Positions 33,211 to 47,495 of a stretch of 64,000 bases of DNA are shown in pieces. Made by a program: the position numbers and the translations under genes. The notes under the pieces were generated by a model. That model worked only from the letters and a program-made list of their open reading frames with translations, searched no databases and was not told where the DNA came from. The stretch is taken from the NCBI GenBank assembly GCA_963732595.1, contig CAVSZZ010000002.1, positions 620,001 to 684,000 on the forward strand. Reading direction: 5' to 3'. Each line of letters starts with the position of its first letter. Within the stretch, counting starts at the first letter, position 1. The DNA is from JAFGXF01 sp963732595. GTDB lineage: Bacteria; Chloroflexota; Anaerolineae; Anaerolineales; Anaerolineaceae.

Positions 33211-34181
33211 TTATTTCTTTACGACAGGCGGTGCGGCTTTCTTGAAATGCTTTTACGATGCGGCGGATCAACCAGATGAAGAACCAGATGGGACCACCAA
33301 TAAGGATGATGTAGACCATCAGACCGGCAGGATATGCAGGACAAACCTGAGCAATCCCTCGTAGACATTTTTCATGGTATCGATCAGATCCTGGATGGCT
33401 TCCAAAGCCACGCCCTTGGGTTGCCACGGACCAACGGTGATCGGCTTGACGGATTCCTTGGCCTGTAAATTGATCGAGATGGCAGACAAGGCAGCGGATT
33501 CATCATAGTACTGGATCTGACCTTTCAGTACTTCGATCTGGCCACGAATTTCTGTCAAACGGTTGAATGCAATCAGCCAGTCCTCGGCCTTGGTGGTTTC
33601 ATCCAGGAATTCCTGCAGCTTCTTTTCCGACAGTTCGAGATTGGTCAGACGCGACTTGAGGTCGGTGTATTCGGCGGTGACATCCTGTCCGGAGATGCTC
33701 TCGCTCAGCACATCACTGTCGGGATCTTCCACCTGGCCTTTGATCTCGTTAAGTGCAGCGGTTAAGTGTTTCGCCGGGACGCGAATGGTGAGATATGCGT
33801 ATGGCACTTCGATACCTGTGGCGGTGGTGGTCTTGTAAAGACTGGAGTTCACCACAAATCCACCCATGCGCTCGGCCATCAAAACGATCCGGCTCATGCT
33901 GGCAGCCGGGTCCGGACGACGATCGATAGGTCGGCGTTCTTGAGTATGATCCGTTCGACGGCGCCGGTCGAACCAGCCTCAGGCGCTGAGCGAATTTCTC
34001 GTCGCCAGAAATGGCACTTCTTCCAGCGCCTGCTCGGTCATCGGCATGGCACCGGTTACAGCATCATTACGTGCGAAATCCATGCCGGCGCAGGCGCTTC
34101 GAGACTGGCCGACTTTGCTGCACAGGCTGTTACCAGACTCAGTACGGCGATTAATGAAACTAGAATGAGTCTGCTCTTCAT
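33211..34181 (-). pseudogene. DUF4349 domain lipoprotein (frame broken)
   Basis: ATG 34181 follows GGAGGAG; the first residues MKSRLILVSLIAVLSLVTAC form a lipoprotein signal with the cysteine at residue 20. The DUF4349 body (GGFVVNSSLYKTTTATG, a VPAKHLTAALNEI helix, a coiled coil at LKSRLTNLELSEKKLQEFL) is in another frame from 33897. Near 33325 a further shift gives the C-terminal membrane helix (AGLMVYIILIGGPIWFFIWL), and near 33225 one more gives the tail KAAPPVVKK with a stop at 33211. About 320 residues when joined. DUF4349 proteins are envelope-anchored with a periplasm-facing coiled coil; their role is not known. Confidence 0.7.
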
Positions 34182-34258
34182 AAGATACTCCTCCGTGGAA
34201 AGTTGTTCTATCTGTCAGACGAACTGCCCGCCGGTTTTGGTTCCCACCCCGACAGGTC

Positions 34259-34988
34259 TTACCAGCCACCTTCCAGCCTGGCAGCATTGCGTACCGGCAA
34301 TCCGGCATCCACGATCATCTTTTGTACCAATCGGAAGTTATATGGCACCCGATGGAGCGCCCCAGCTGGCTTCGGTTGAGTCAATTATCGCATAACTTGC
34401 GTTTGAGTTATGATCTCGCGGCTGCCCAACCGATCCAGGATTCAAGATCATGCGCGGTGACAACTTGATGACCTGTCCAACCTGGGGAATGGTCATTTCC
34501 ACATGCTCATCTTTCTTTCCCAATTTGTAAACCACCGGGACGTGGGTGTGACCTACCAGGCAATATTTCGTTGTAAAGGCCGGCATGTTATGGCGGGCAT
34601 CTTGGTATTCAGGATATATTCCCAGATCGGGTAGCGCGGGCTGCCATGCGCCATGGTGAAGCTGTTCTGGCGTATCTTCTCAGGCAGCCCTTCCAGAAAA
34701 GCACTGTTCTCTTTGGTAAGGTTATCGATCATGTATTGCACAGATTGGCGGGCTTCGTTATTAAATTCTTCCAAGATCGATGCCACCCATGCTGGCAGCA
34801 TCATGGTTCCCAAGCAGGCAGATAAGGTTAGGAAGGGTGCGCACGAGATCGACACATTCATTTGGTTGTGGTCCGTATCCGACCAGATCCCCAAGGCACC
34901 AGACCACGTCCACAGTCCCGGCATTCTTCAGTACAGCTTCAAAAGCCGGCAAATTTCCGTGAATATCCGAAATGACAAGAATTCTCAT
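34259..34988 (-). pseudogene. Calcineurin-like metallophosphoesterase (three frame breaks)
   Basis: A YfcE/MJ0936-type phosphodiesterase. The metal-site motifs appear in order: DIHGN at the N-terminus, GDLVGYGP, GNHDA, then GHTHVPVVY near 34550. Frame changes near 34765, 34590 and 34345 separate them, and the last frame ends LPVRNAARLEGGW at 34259. About 243 residues, normal for the family. The ATG at 34988 directly abuts the DUF3048 stop (TAAATG), so the two are translationally coupled. Likely cytosolic; the substrate is unknown. Confidence 0.78.
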
Positions 34989-36161
34989 TTAGGGTAGCGT
35001 GTTATCCAAAACCCACATCGCATCCGGTGGGGTTGTTAAGGTTGATTTCGATCCAACGATGATGAACCAGGTTTTCCCTGGATTGAAAGCCAGGTGGATC
35101 GCCCTCGGGGGTGAAAAATTGAAGTGGACGTTCTTCTCCGGCGGATTTCCAGATACCGTCAAAAGCTTTCCCGTCACGCAGCAGTACCAGTCGGGCGCCA
35201 CTTTCGTTTTGCTAACCAGCTGCATGTCAAAGTAGGTGGCCGCGTACATTTCATGCCTGGTAAACAGGATCGCTACATTCTCAAAGGCTAATTGCAGGCC
35301 AGTGTTCGCATCCGTAAGCGGGATCATCTCGATGATTTCCTGACCTTCTTCACCTGAAACGGTCTCGATCCAACGCAGGTAGGTTCCGGAAGCTCCATCA
35401 TAGTGCCATTCAGCCCGATTGTCGTAACTAAAGATGACCGAGAGATCCGGTGCGGAACGTCCATCCTGGGGAAGCTTTTGCAGAAAACCCTCCCCGCCAG
35501 ATTCGGTTGATCACTGCTGCAAATACCTTTGTCAAGGGCGTATTGACTCAATTCAGCCGTATTCGCGAACATGCTGATGACTGTCTCATTGCCGGTGTCG
35601 CATATACCTGGGCAGGTGGAAGGCGAGCCGCTGATGGCTCGCTTTTTCAAATTGGAATAGAGGTATTCATTGACCTTGAACCAGGCACCTTTGAAAGCCA
35701 GGATGCCCTGGTACAGATTTGCCAGTTGCACATCCACGAGGCGGGCAGAGCGGATCGGTCCGACCTTGGCCGCGTCACTTCCATAATACACCGCTGCGAA
35801 GCAGATTCATACCTTCGCCGATGTAATAATCGAAGACCAGATCTGCCTGAGACAAACCGGCATGGGGACGACCACTGCGCGGGTAGTTGGAGACTTTGAT
35901 CACCATTGGGCAACGTGCAAGCAGTGCGGGGTCATCCACCATCAACCCGGTCAGCGGATCTGTGCCGGCGGGATAATCCTCGGGTCCATATATCGGAATG
36001 GTCGGGAGTGGAACTATGGTTGGAGTCGGTGTGAATGTGGGGGCTACCGAGATCGTGGGGACGCTGGTCTCCGGAACCGTGGTGGTTGCCGGATCGCAAC
36101 CCGTCAGGAGGAATAAAAGCACTGCTAATCCCCCAACCAGGCTGCGATAACTTTTTTGCAT
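34989..36161 (-). pseudogene. DUF3048 domain lipoprotein, YerB-like (frame broken)
   Basis: The protein starts at ATG 36161 with a lipoprotein signal (LLFLLTGC) and a Thr/Pro-rich linker. The DUF3048 domain follows: DPLTGLMVDDPALLARCPMV and VKVSNYPRSGRPHAGLSQAD, then YYGSDAAKVGPIRSAR in another frame after a shift near 35800. Another shift near 35468 joins DLSVIFSYDNRAEWHYDG and the C-terminal half, ending at 34989. About 390 residues. It sits 7 bases downstream of the methyltransferase-MTHFR gene on the same strand. YerB-type proteins are extracytoplasmic and of unknown function. Confidence 0.75.
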
Positions 36162-36168
36162 TATTTAA

Positions 36169-38031
36169 TTATATCTTGATTTTATCGATTATCTCGGCAA
36201 CAGCATCGTAGCGACTGAACTGCGGCATCAAATACACGCCGGCTACTTGTGACCGGAGTTCTGCGGCTAATTCGCTGGCTATGCGCACACCCTCTACCAG
36301 GCCAGTGTCGCCTGCCCTCTCCATTCGCTGGATCACATCTACTGGGATGGTCATGCCTGGCACCTCGTTATTCAAGAAGGCGGCATGGCGGGCATTCGCC
36401 AGAGGCAGGATGCCGGCAAGTACCGGCACCTGGAATCCATCAATCTCGTCATGGAGTCTGCGGATGAAAGCCATCGCGCGGTCCGCCACGAATACCGGTT
36501 GGGTCAGGAGGAAATCCACACCGGCAACCAGCTTGTCCTTTAAACGTCTGATCTCACGCTCCGGATCTGCCGGATCAAGATTGAGCGCCGCACCTACGTG
36601 GTAAGTCGTTGCCTGCCCAAGCGCCGCCCCTGAATGGTCGACACCGCTGTTAAATCCTTCCTTGATCAACCGGATCAACCCTGAAGGGGTCAGGTCGTAA
36701 TCATCCATGGCATCCGGGTAGTCGCCAATGGCCGTCGGGTCACCCATCACGACGAACACGTTGCGAATTCCCAGCGCATACGCGGCCAGCAGGTCTCCCT
36801 GCACACGTAACAGATTGCGCCCACGGGTTGGAAAATGCAGGACGGTCTCAATGCCTGCAGACTCCTCGATCAGGCGGCAAACCGCCCAGGGGCTCATACG
36901 CATGCGTGCCATCGGGCTGTCCGCAACGTCGATCACATCAGCGCCGGCTTCCTTCATCAGGCTGGCCCCGGCGATCAATTTCTGGGTTGCCAGTCCGCGT
37001 GGTGGGTCCATCTCGACAGCCACAACGAATTTGCCTTCGTTTAATTTATACTGTAACTGGCTGGTTGCCTCGGATGCGGGTTGGCAATCCACACATTCAT
37101 CATCCGCCGGCACACCACTTTCGATTACAGCGATGCTCGGAGCAAGATCAACCGCCTGGCGCAGGGCCGCAATATGACGCGGGGTCGTACCGCAACAACC
37201 GCCCAGGATTACCGCTCCATTCTGGCGGAATGCTTGAACGTAATCGCCAAAGTAATCTGCGGCAGCCGGGTACATGATGCGCCCACCCACCTGCTCCGGC
37301 CAGCCGGCATTCGGCATGATCGAAAAACGTGCTGATGGGACCACCCGGCGCATGAGCTTCAGGATGCGCAGCAGCTGCGCCGGACCGCCGGAGCAATTCA
37401 AACCAACAATATCGGCCCCTTCTTCAGTAACAGTGCGCACGACCTTTTCGGGGTCATCACCCAGTAACGTACGATCGTCGCGCGTGAAGGTGAGCGAGGC
37501 GATGACCGGCAGCCCGGGAGCGGCCTCTTTTACCGCTGTTATGGCTTCACGCACTTCATACAGGTCGGTCATTGTTTCGATCAGAAACAGATCAACGCCA
37601 GCTGATAAAAGAGCTAGCGCTTGCTCCTTGAATGCCTCCACCGCTTCCTCTGGCTGGATCCTGCCGTATGGCGCCAAACGAACGCCAAGGGGTCCGATAT
37701 CTCCTGCAATAAAGACATCCTTGAAGGAACCTGCCACTACTTTCTTTGCCAGCTCAACACCAGCCTGATTGATGGCATCCAATTGGTCGACCAGACCATG
37801 CCTCACCAGTTTGAAACGATTTGCACCAAAGGTGTTGGTCTTGATCAGCTCCGACCCCGCCTGTATGTACTCGTTATGGATCGACCCGACCAGAGCCGGA
37901 TCGCTCAAGTTCAACTCGTCCAGGCAATGCTCGAAGGCGACCCCGCGCGCATTGAGCATTGTGCCCATGGCACCATCTGCCACCAGGATGCCCTGTGCAT
38001 CCAACACATCACGGAAGCTGCGCTCGTTCAT
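36169..38031 (-). CDS. yitJ: Bifunctional homocysteine S-methyltransferase / 5,10-methylenetetrahydrofolate reductase
   Basis: A 620-residue fusion. Residues 1-300 form a homocysteine methyltransferase barrel with the zinc cysteines Cys213 (GLNCSGGP) and Cys279-Cys280 (GGCCGTTPRHI). Residues about 325-620 form a methylenetetrahydrofolate reductase domain (VEMDPPRG at the start, VFVVMGDPTAIGD, LLTQPVF). The MTHFR half makes the methyl-THF that MetH consumes, and the N-terminal half can methylate homocysteine from another donor. The gene begins with a four-base ATGA overlap with metH, so it is under the same SAM riboswitch. The layout matches the Bacillus YitJ type. Intact, unlike metH around it. 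Confidence 0.93.
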   Translation of the reverse strand: MNERSFRDVLDAQGILVADGAMGTMLNARGVAFEHCLDELNLSDPALVGSIHNEYIQAGSELIKTNTFGANRFKLVRHGLVDQLDAINQAGVELAKKVVAGSFKDVFIAGDIGPLGVRLAPYGRIQPEEAVEAFKEQALALLSAGVDLFLIETMTDLYEVREAITAVKEAAPGLPVIASLTFTRDDRTLLGDDPEKVVRTVTEEGADIVGLNCSGGPAQLLRILKLMRRVVPSARFSIMPNAGWPEQVGGRIMYPAAADYFGDYVQAFRQNGAVILGGCCGTTPRHIAALRQAVDLAPSIAVIESGVPADDECVDCQPASEATSQLQYKLNEGKFVVAVEMDPPRGLATQKLIAGASLMKEAGADVIDVADSPMARMRMSPWAVCRLIEESAGIETVLHFPTRGRNLLRVQGDLLAAYALGIRNVFVVMGDPTAIGDYPDAMDDYDLTPSGLIRLIKEGFNSGVDHSGAALGQATTYHVGAALNLDPADPEREIRRLKDKLVAGVDFLLTQPVFVADRAMAFIRRLHDEIDGFQVPVLAGILPLANARHAAFLNNEVPGMTIPVDVIQRMERAGDTGLVEGVRIASELAAELRSQVAGVYLMPQFSRYDAVAEIIDKIKI

Positions 38032-41000
38032 TTGGTGGCCTTTCGAGTCAATTGCTCCACCCGACTTTCGCCAATATTAAAATATTTCGCGGCAGGGTGA
38101 TGAACAATGATTGCCGCCGTGGATTGCTCGGGAACCAGTTGATAGGCTGTGGTTAACGACATACCCAACTCGCGTTCCAGCGGTAGAAGCTCGAAGACCT
38201 TGGCATGATCGGCAAGTTCCGGGATGGCCGGGTATCCCCATGAGTAACGCTTGCCCTGATCGGGGTCTAACCGCAGCTCGCGACGGATAAAGCGGTGAAG
38301 GTATTCGGCACTGGCTTCCGCCAGTTGCACGGCCAGCCCGTGGTGGAAGTAGGCATCTGTGTAGTTATTCTCGGCTTGCAACCGGTCGAAGCGCTCGGTT
38401 GCACATCTACCAACCGTGACCACCTGGAAAGCGACCACATCCATCCCGGCTGATCCCAGCGGACGGAAATAGTCAGCCAGCGAGAGGTTATCTTCATGCG
38501 CCTGGCGTGGAAAATTGAACCGGGTTAATTCAACCGGTTTATCGGCAGTCAAGCTGTCTCGGATCGTAGATGATCAGAGCGTTGCCATCCGAAAGTACCG
38601 GCCAGTAACCGTAGGCGCCTTGAGGCTGGTACCAATCCGATTTCAAGGCTTCCTGGCGCATCGACTCCAGGCGCGAGTCGAACTCCGTCTGCAGCTTGAT
38701 CCATTCATCACCATGGGAATTCTTGGCACCCCAAGACAGACGATACAACTCATTTCGATTAAGCAGATCAAAGACTTCCTGCAGCGGGATCTGGTGAACG
38801 ATATGCGCGCCGTATCCCGGGGGTATTGGGATTCTATCTGCAGGCGGCAGGGAGGACTGACCGCCTGTCTTGATCTCACGGGCTGGTTCCCCGGCCGCGC
38901 GCTCTAGCTCATCGGCACCTTCTTTTTGGATCTGGGAGAGAAATGCCTTCCGGTCATCCGGATCGGTCAGTCGGTTCAGGCTGGCCAGACCTTCGAAGGC
39001 ATCCTTGCAGTAGAAGACTCCAGCTGGGTAGTAGCTGCCTTCTTCGGTCTTCAGGATACGCCGCCCAAAGCGGCGGTTGATGGCTGCCCCACCGATCAGG
39101 ACTGGGAATTCGAGCTTGCGTCGTGCCAGTTCATTGATGATCAACGGCATTTGCTGGCTGGTCGAGACCAGCAAGGCACTTAACCCAATGGCATCTGCCT
39201 TCTCGGCGATCGCCCGCTCGATAATGGTTTCAGCTGGAACCTGTTTGCCTAGGTCGATGACCGTGAAACCGTTGTTAGACAGGATGGTGTTAACCAGGTT
39301 CTTGCCGATATCATGAACATCACCATAAACCGTCGCCAGCACGATCTTGCCCTTTGAGACACCACTGGTTTTATCGAGATACTGCTCAACAACCGAGACG
39401 GCCTTCTTCATCACTTCAGCTGATTGCAACACGAACGGCAGGATCAATTCTCCAGCCCCGAATTTATCTCCCACTTCCTTCATGGCCGGCAGCAGAACAT
39501 CATTCAGAATGCTCACTGCAGTTTGTGAGCGGGGTGGGGCGCCATCACGGCTGAGAATCTCCTCAATATCCGCATCGATTTCATCCTTGTACCGGTGCAC
39601 GATCGACCAGTGCAATCGCGCTTCCGGCGAGAGTCCTTCAGGCGGGCGGCTCAGGTCGACTTTGCCACCTGTTTCAAGTTTGACCTGCTCGAAATGCTCA
39701 ATAAGCATGCTCAGAGCATCCGGTTTACGGTTGAAGATCAGATCCTCGGCTAGGCTTCGTTCTTCCTCATTAATATCACTATATGGTTTGATCTGGGCAG
39801 GGTTGATGATGGCCATGTCAAGTCCGGCGTCAACTGCATGATAGAGCATGACGGAATTGATCACCGCCCGGGCAGCTGGATTCAAGCCGAAGGAAACGTT
39901 GCTCACGCCCAGCGAAGTTAGCACACCCGGCAACTCCCGCTTGATGGCGCGGATGCCCTCCAATGTATCCTTGGCTGAATCCAGGTACTCTGCATCCCCG
40001 GTCGCCAATGTGAAGGTGAGCGCATCGAATACCAGGTCACCCGGATGTAATCCAAATTCGTCGACTGCGATATCATGGATGCGCCTGGCGACTTCGAGCT
40101 TGCGGGCAGCGGTCTTGGCCATACCGCTTTCATCGATGGTTAACGCAATGACCGCCGCATTATAGGTTTTTGCCAGGTTGAAGATCTTCTCTGCCCGTCC
40201 TCGCCCACCCTCCAGGTGGACACTGTTCAACAAGCAGCGACCGGGAGCGGTCTGTAACGCCAGCTCCATCACGGCCGGATCGGTCGAGTCGATCACCAGG
40301 GGTGCCCGCACTGCTTGCGATACGGCTTTGATCAGCCGGCGCATCAATTCACCCTCATCCGGTCGCTCGGTCAGGGCAGTGCACAGGTCCAGTGCATGCG
40401 CACCGGAAGCCACCTGCTGGCGCGCCAGAGAGACCATGCTGTCGAAATCCTCGGCGATCAATAATTGTTTGAATTTGGAACTGCCCTGTGAATTCAGTCG
40501 CTCGCCGATCAACAGCGGACGCGGTTCCTGGTGCATCGGCGTGGCAGCAATGGCGGAAGCCAGGTTGGGAATGGGTGTTTCCAGACGTTTGGTTGGCGTT
40601 GCGTTTTCCAAGTCGCTCAACCAGTGTTTTCAGATGCAAGGGGGTGGTCCCACAACATCCCCCCACCACGTTGACATTGAATTTCTCAACATACTCGACC
40701 AGTGCCTCAGCAAAAGGCAGCGGCTCGAGCGGGTAGACCGCCCGGCCATCAACATTCAGTGGCAGACCGGCATTGGGGATGCATGATACCGGCAGGCTGG
40801 ATTGCTCCCCCAGGTAACGCAGCGGCTCGCGCATATGTTCCGGACCGGTCGAGCAGTTCATACCGATCACATCGATCGGCAGACCTTCCAGGATGGCCAA
40901 CACGCCGCTGATATCCGTCCCGAGCAGCATGCGTCCGTTGGTATCTAGGCTGACCTGCGCCTGGATTGGCAGGCTGATGCCCGGTATCCTTGAATGCCCG

Positions 41001-41559
41001 CTGGATGCCATGGATGACCGCCTTGACCTCCAGGATATCCTGCGAGGTCTCGACCAACAACAGGTCAACTCCACCCTGGATCAGAGCAGTTGCTTGCTCG
41101 CGGAATAGTTCGACGAGCTCAGTGAAAGAGATGGCCATCTGTGGATCGTCCAAGCGAAGGCAGCTTGCCCGACGGACCGATGGAACCGGCCACGAAACGC
41201 GGGTGTTCTGCAGTGGAAAATTCATTCGCGACCTTGCGTGCCAATCTGGCGGCTGCCAGGTTGATTTCAGCGACTCGCTCTCCCAGGCCATATTCAGCCA
41301 GGGTCAAACGGTTCGAACGGAAGGTGTCTGTGACGATCACATCCACCCCGACCTCCAGGAAGGCGCGGTGGATCGTCTCCACAGCGATCGGGTAACTGAT
41401 CACCAGGTAATCGTTGCAGCCATTGGTCTTTTCGCCACCGTAATGCTCGGCAGTCAGGTTCATGGCCTGCAGATTGGTGCCCATAACGCCTCCGGATACC
41501 AGCACGCGTTCCGAGAGCGCTTGAATGTATTTGAATTGGGATTTCTCTGCCTTGATCAT
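38028..41559 (-). pseudogene. metH: Cobalamin-dependent methionine synthase MetH (four frame breaks as sequenced)
   Basis: MetH transfers the methyl group from methyl-THF to homocysteine by way of cobalamin. I chose ATG 41559 over a GTG 24 bases upstream because homology begins near it. Domains in order: homocysteine-binding barrel with GGCCGTTPLHL (41559-40610, with shifts near 41155 and 40985); pterin-binding domain (LLIGERLNSQGSSKF onward, after a shift near 40610); a cap and Rossmann cobalamin domain with the axial His in DVHDIGKN; and, after a shift near 38555, the AdoMet activation domain (VELTRFNFPRQ onward, WGYPAIPEL). Joined length about 1,177 residues against 1,227 in E. coli. It follows a SAM-I riboswitch and overlaps the MTHFR fusion gene. 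All four modules are complete, so the breaks are probably sequencing indels. Confidence 0.9.
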
Positions 41560-41591
41560 GTCTGCCTTGCCTGCGGTATACACCGCCGGAT

Positions 41592-41621
41592 AAAAGAAGC
41601 CTCCCGGATTGGACGAGAGGC
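41592..41621 (-). terminator. Riboswitch-controlled terminator ahead of metH
   Basis: The minus strand forms a stem between GCCTCTCG and CGGGAGGC with TTCTTTT after it, 20 bases downstream of the SAM-I aptamer and 33 bases before the metH ATG. It is the expected expression platform: SAM binding favours this terminator and shuts off metH. Confidence 0.85.
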
Positions 41622-41640
41622 GTATAAACGATGGTCTCGC

Positions 41641-41742
41641 CTCATCTTCCAGGATAACGGGTTATCCTGCCGGAATTGGCACCAGCTTATATTGCGGTTG
41701 CCGAGGTATCAACGGGCCGGTCCCTCCACCTCTCTGGATGAG
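41641..41742 (-). promoter_or_regulatory. SAM-I (S-box) riboswitch
   Basis: The minus strand carries the S-box core almost letter for letter: CTCATCCAGAGAGGTGGAGG, GGACCGGCCC, GATACCTCGGCAACC, GGTGCCAATTCC, and a closing GGAAGATGAG that pairs with the first bases to make P1. These are the kink-turn, P2/P3 and the SAM-contacting bases of the SAM-I class. It lies between a promoter and a terminator hairpin and controls metH and the overlapping methyltransferase-MTHFR gene. Confidence 0.96.
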
Positions 41743-41756
41743 AAAATGTAGGCGGT

Positions 41757-41785
41757 AGTGTACCATATCTGATAAAAATAGTCAA
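41757..41785 (-). promoter_or_regulatory. Promoter of the metH riboswitch transcript
   Basis: The minus strand shows TTGACT, a 17-base spacer and TACACT, with an extended TGG before the -10. Transcription would start near 41750, just ahead of the SAM-I aptamer. Confidence 0.8.
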
Positions 41786-41822
41786 AATAATAAAGAACCT
41801 GGAGGTTTCGGAAACCCCCAGG
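41785..41822 (-). terminator. rRNA operon terminator
   Basis: A hairpin with arms CCTGGGGG and CCTCCAGG (one mismatch) and a TTTCGGAAA-type tip lies 29 bases beyond the 5S rRNA on the minus strand, followed by TTCTTTATTATTTT. It overlaps the -35 of the metH promoter, so the two units are packed end to end. Confidence 0.75.
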
Positions 41823-41850
41823 GTCATATCGTCAGATTAAATAAAAAAGT

Positions 41851-41970
41851 CTCTTGGCAATGACCTACTCTCCCAGGGGGTCGCCCCCCAAGTACCATCG
41901 GCGCTGACGAGCTTAACGACCGGGTTCGGTATGGGACCGGGTGTACCCTCGTCGCTCAAATCACCAAGAG
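41851..41970 (-). rRNA. rrf: 5S ribosomal RNA
   Basis: 120 bases on the minus strand with a perfect closing helix I (CTCTTGG at the 5' end, CCAAGAG at the 3' end) and the conserved core CCGAACCCGG and GGTACTTG. It lies about 75 bases after the 23S gene. Confidence 0.95.
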
Positions 41971-42044
41971 ACAATTTCACAATGTTTGGCTAAATAGATA
42001 GTATGTAGGTTGTGTCTATAAAAAGCACTGAGTTCTCCGCACCA

Positions 42045-45012
<2,968 letters not shown>

Positions 45013-45329
45013 CACGTGATGCGGAGAATTCAATGCTTTTTATTTCTTATTACTTTTATTACTTTATGTGTGTATGATTTTGGCCTACATACTATCTATT
45101 CAGTTATTAATGTTCTTCAGGCTTGCGCCTGCCTTGCCGGTTGACCGGCAAAGGCCAGACCCGACCACGGTCAGATCCATCCTTTACCATTCAACCCTAT
45201 TATTTTGTTAATTCTGACAATTCGACCCGGCTCATCGCCGGGCCGTAATTCGGCTTGCGATGTCACCCAAGTAATTTCAGATCGAGTCAGTCCCGTTCGT
45301 CAATGTTCTCTCTCAACTCCTTACTCAGG
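45013..45329 (-). other. Spacer between tRNA-Ala and 23S rRNA
   Basis: About 315 bases of the rRNA precursor with no gene. A GC-rich inverted repeat near 45140-45160 (TTGCCGG / CCGGCAA) and AT-rich sequence near 45040-45115 are visible; the sequence TACATACTATCTATT near 45087 also recurs as a partial complement near 41995 beyond the 23S 3' end, as expected for the RNase III processing stem around 23S. Confidence 0.5.
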
Positions 45330-45402
45330 TGGAGATGAGGGGACTCGAACCCCTGGCATCCGCCTTGCAAAGGCGGCGCTCTCCCAACTGAGCTACATCC
45401 CC
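45330..45402 (-). tRNA. tRNA-Ala (TGC anticodon)
   Basis: A 73-base cloverleaf starting GGGGATGTAGCTCAGTTGGG, with anticodon loop CTTTGCAAG, T-arm GGGGTTCGAGTCCCC and discriminator A. The 3' CCA is not fully encoded. It is the second tRNA in the rRNA spacer. Confidence 0.97.
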
Positions 45403-45428
45403 AACGGGCCCCTATTACGGGGCTCAGG

Positions 45429-45502
45429 TGGGCCTTTCAGGGCTCGAACCTGAGACCTTGCCCTTATCAGAGGCACGCTCTAACCAACTGAGCTAAAGGC
45501 CC
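45429..45502 (-). tRNA. tRNA-Ile (GAT anticodon)
   Basis: A 74-base cloverleaf starting GGGCCTTTAGCTCAGTTGGT, with anticodon loop CTGATAAG, T-arm CAGGTTCGAGCCCTG and discriminator A. Order 16S-Ile-Ala-23S is the standard bacterial one. Confidence 0.97.
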
Positions 45503-45638
45503 ATAGGGGGCTAAGAAACTTAACCCCTGAAGAGTGACAGGAAGTTGATGCCTTGTTTTTTCTTTTTATACCAACACCGCAGTTGAATATAAAAAGGGTT
45601 GAGCTTCAGCCCGAAAGCTGTTGCTCGAATCTCATTAG

Positions 45639-47148
<1,510 letters not shown>

Positions 47149-47261
47149 GACTCCCCTTACGAGGAGTTAAAGTTACGGTTTGTTAGAACGACAGGGCAAA
47201 TTTATTACTTTACTTCCTATCACTATTCAGTTGTTAAGGTTCTTACCAACACAGGAGCAGG

Positions 47262-47290
47262 ATTTTACCTGTTGCACTTGGATTTGTCAA
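47262..47290 (-). promoter_or_regulatory. rRNA operon promoter
   Basis: The minus strand reads TTGACA, a 17-base spacer, and TAAAAT, close to consensus. Transcription would begin near 47255, giving a leader of about 105 bases before the 16S gene. The stretch 47149-47495 holds only this leader, the promoter and the sixA terminator. Confidence 0.85.
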
Positions 47291-47307
47291 GGGTATTCGA
47301 CAAAATT

Positions 47308-47329
47308 GCCGATGTTTAACAACATCGGC
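47308..47329 (-). terminator. Terminator-like inverted repeat between sixA and the rRNA promoter
   Basis: A perfect 9-bp stem (GCCGATGTT / AACATCGGC) with a 4-base loop is followed on the minus strand by AATTTTG. It lies 167 bases beyond the sixA stop and just upstream of the rRNA -35, and probably insulates the two units. Confidence 0.6.
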
Positions 47330-47495
47330 TTGTCTTACCGACGACCATGAAGCCCACTTGCGGTTCAGGTTGCCCTTCCCCGGGCTTTTTCACTCAGTTG
47401 TCACCGATCTGCCCTCAGGCGAGATCTGCAATGAAATCCTGTTACATGATTATAGCAAGCCCTTGTTCTTGCGTCAAGCGGCTCTTAACTTGTTT

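Noticed and set aside
40355..41751. Plus-strand frames opposite metH and its leader
   Set aside because: Antisense to well-supported metH domains and to the SAM-I riboswitch.
47308..47329. Attachment site or operator
   Set aside because: A perfect inverted repeat followed by T residues downstream of sixA is better explained as a terminator.
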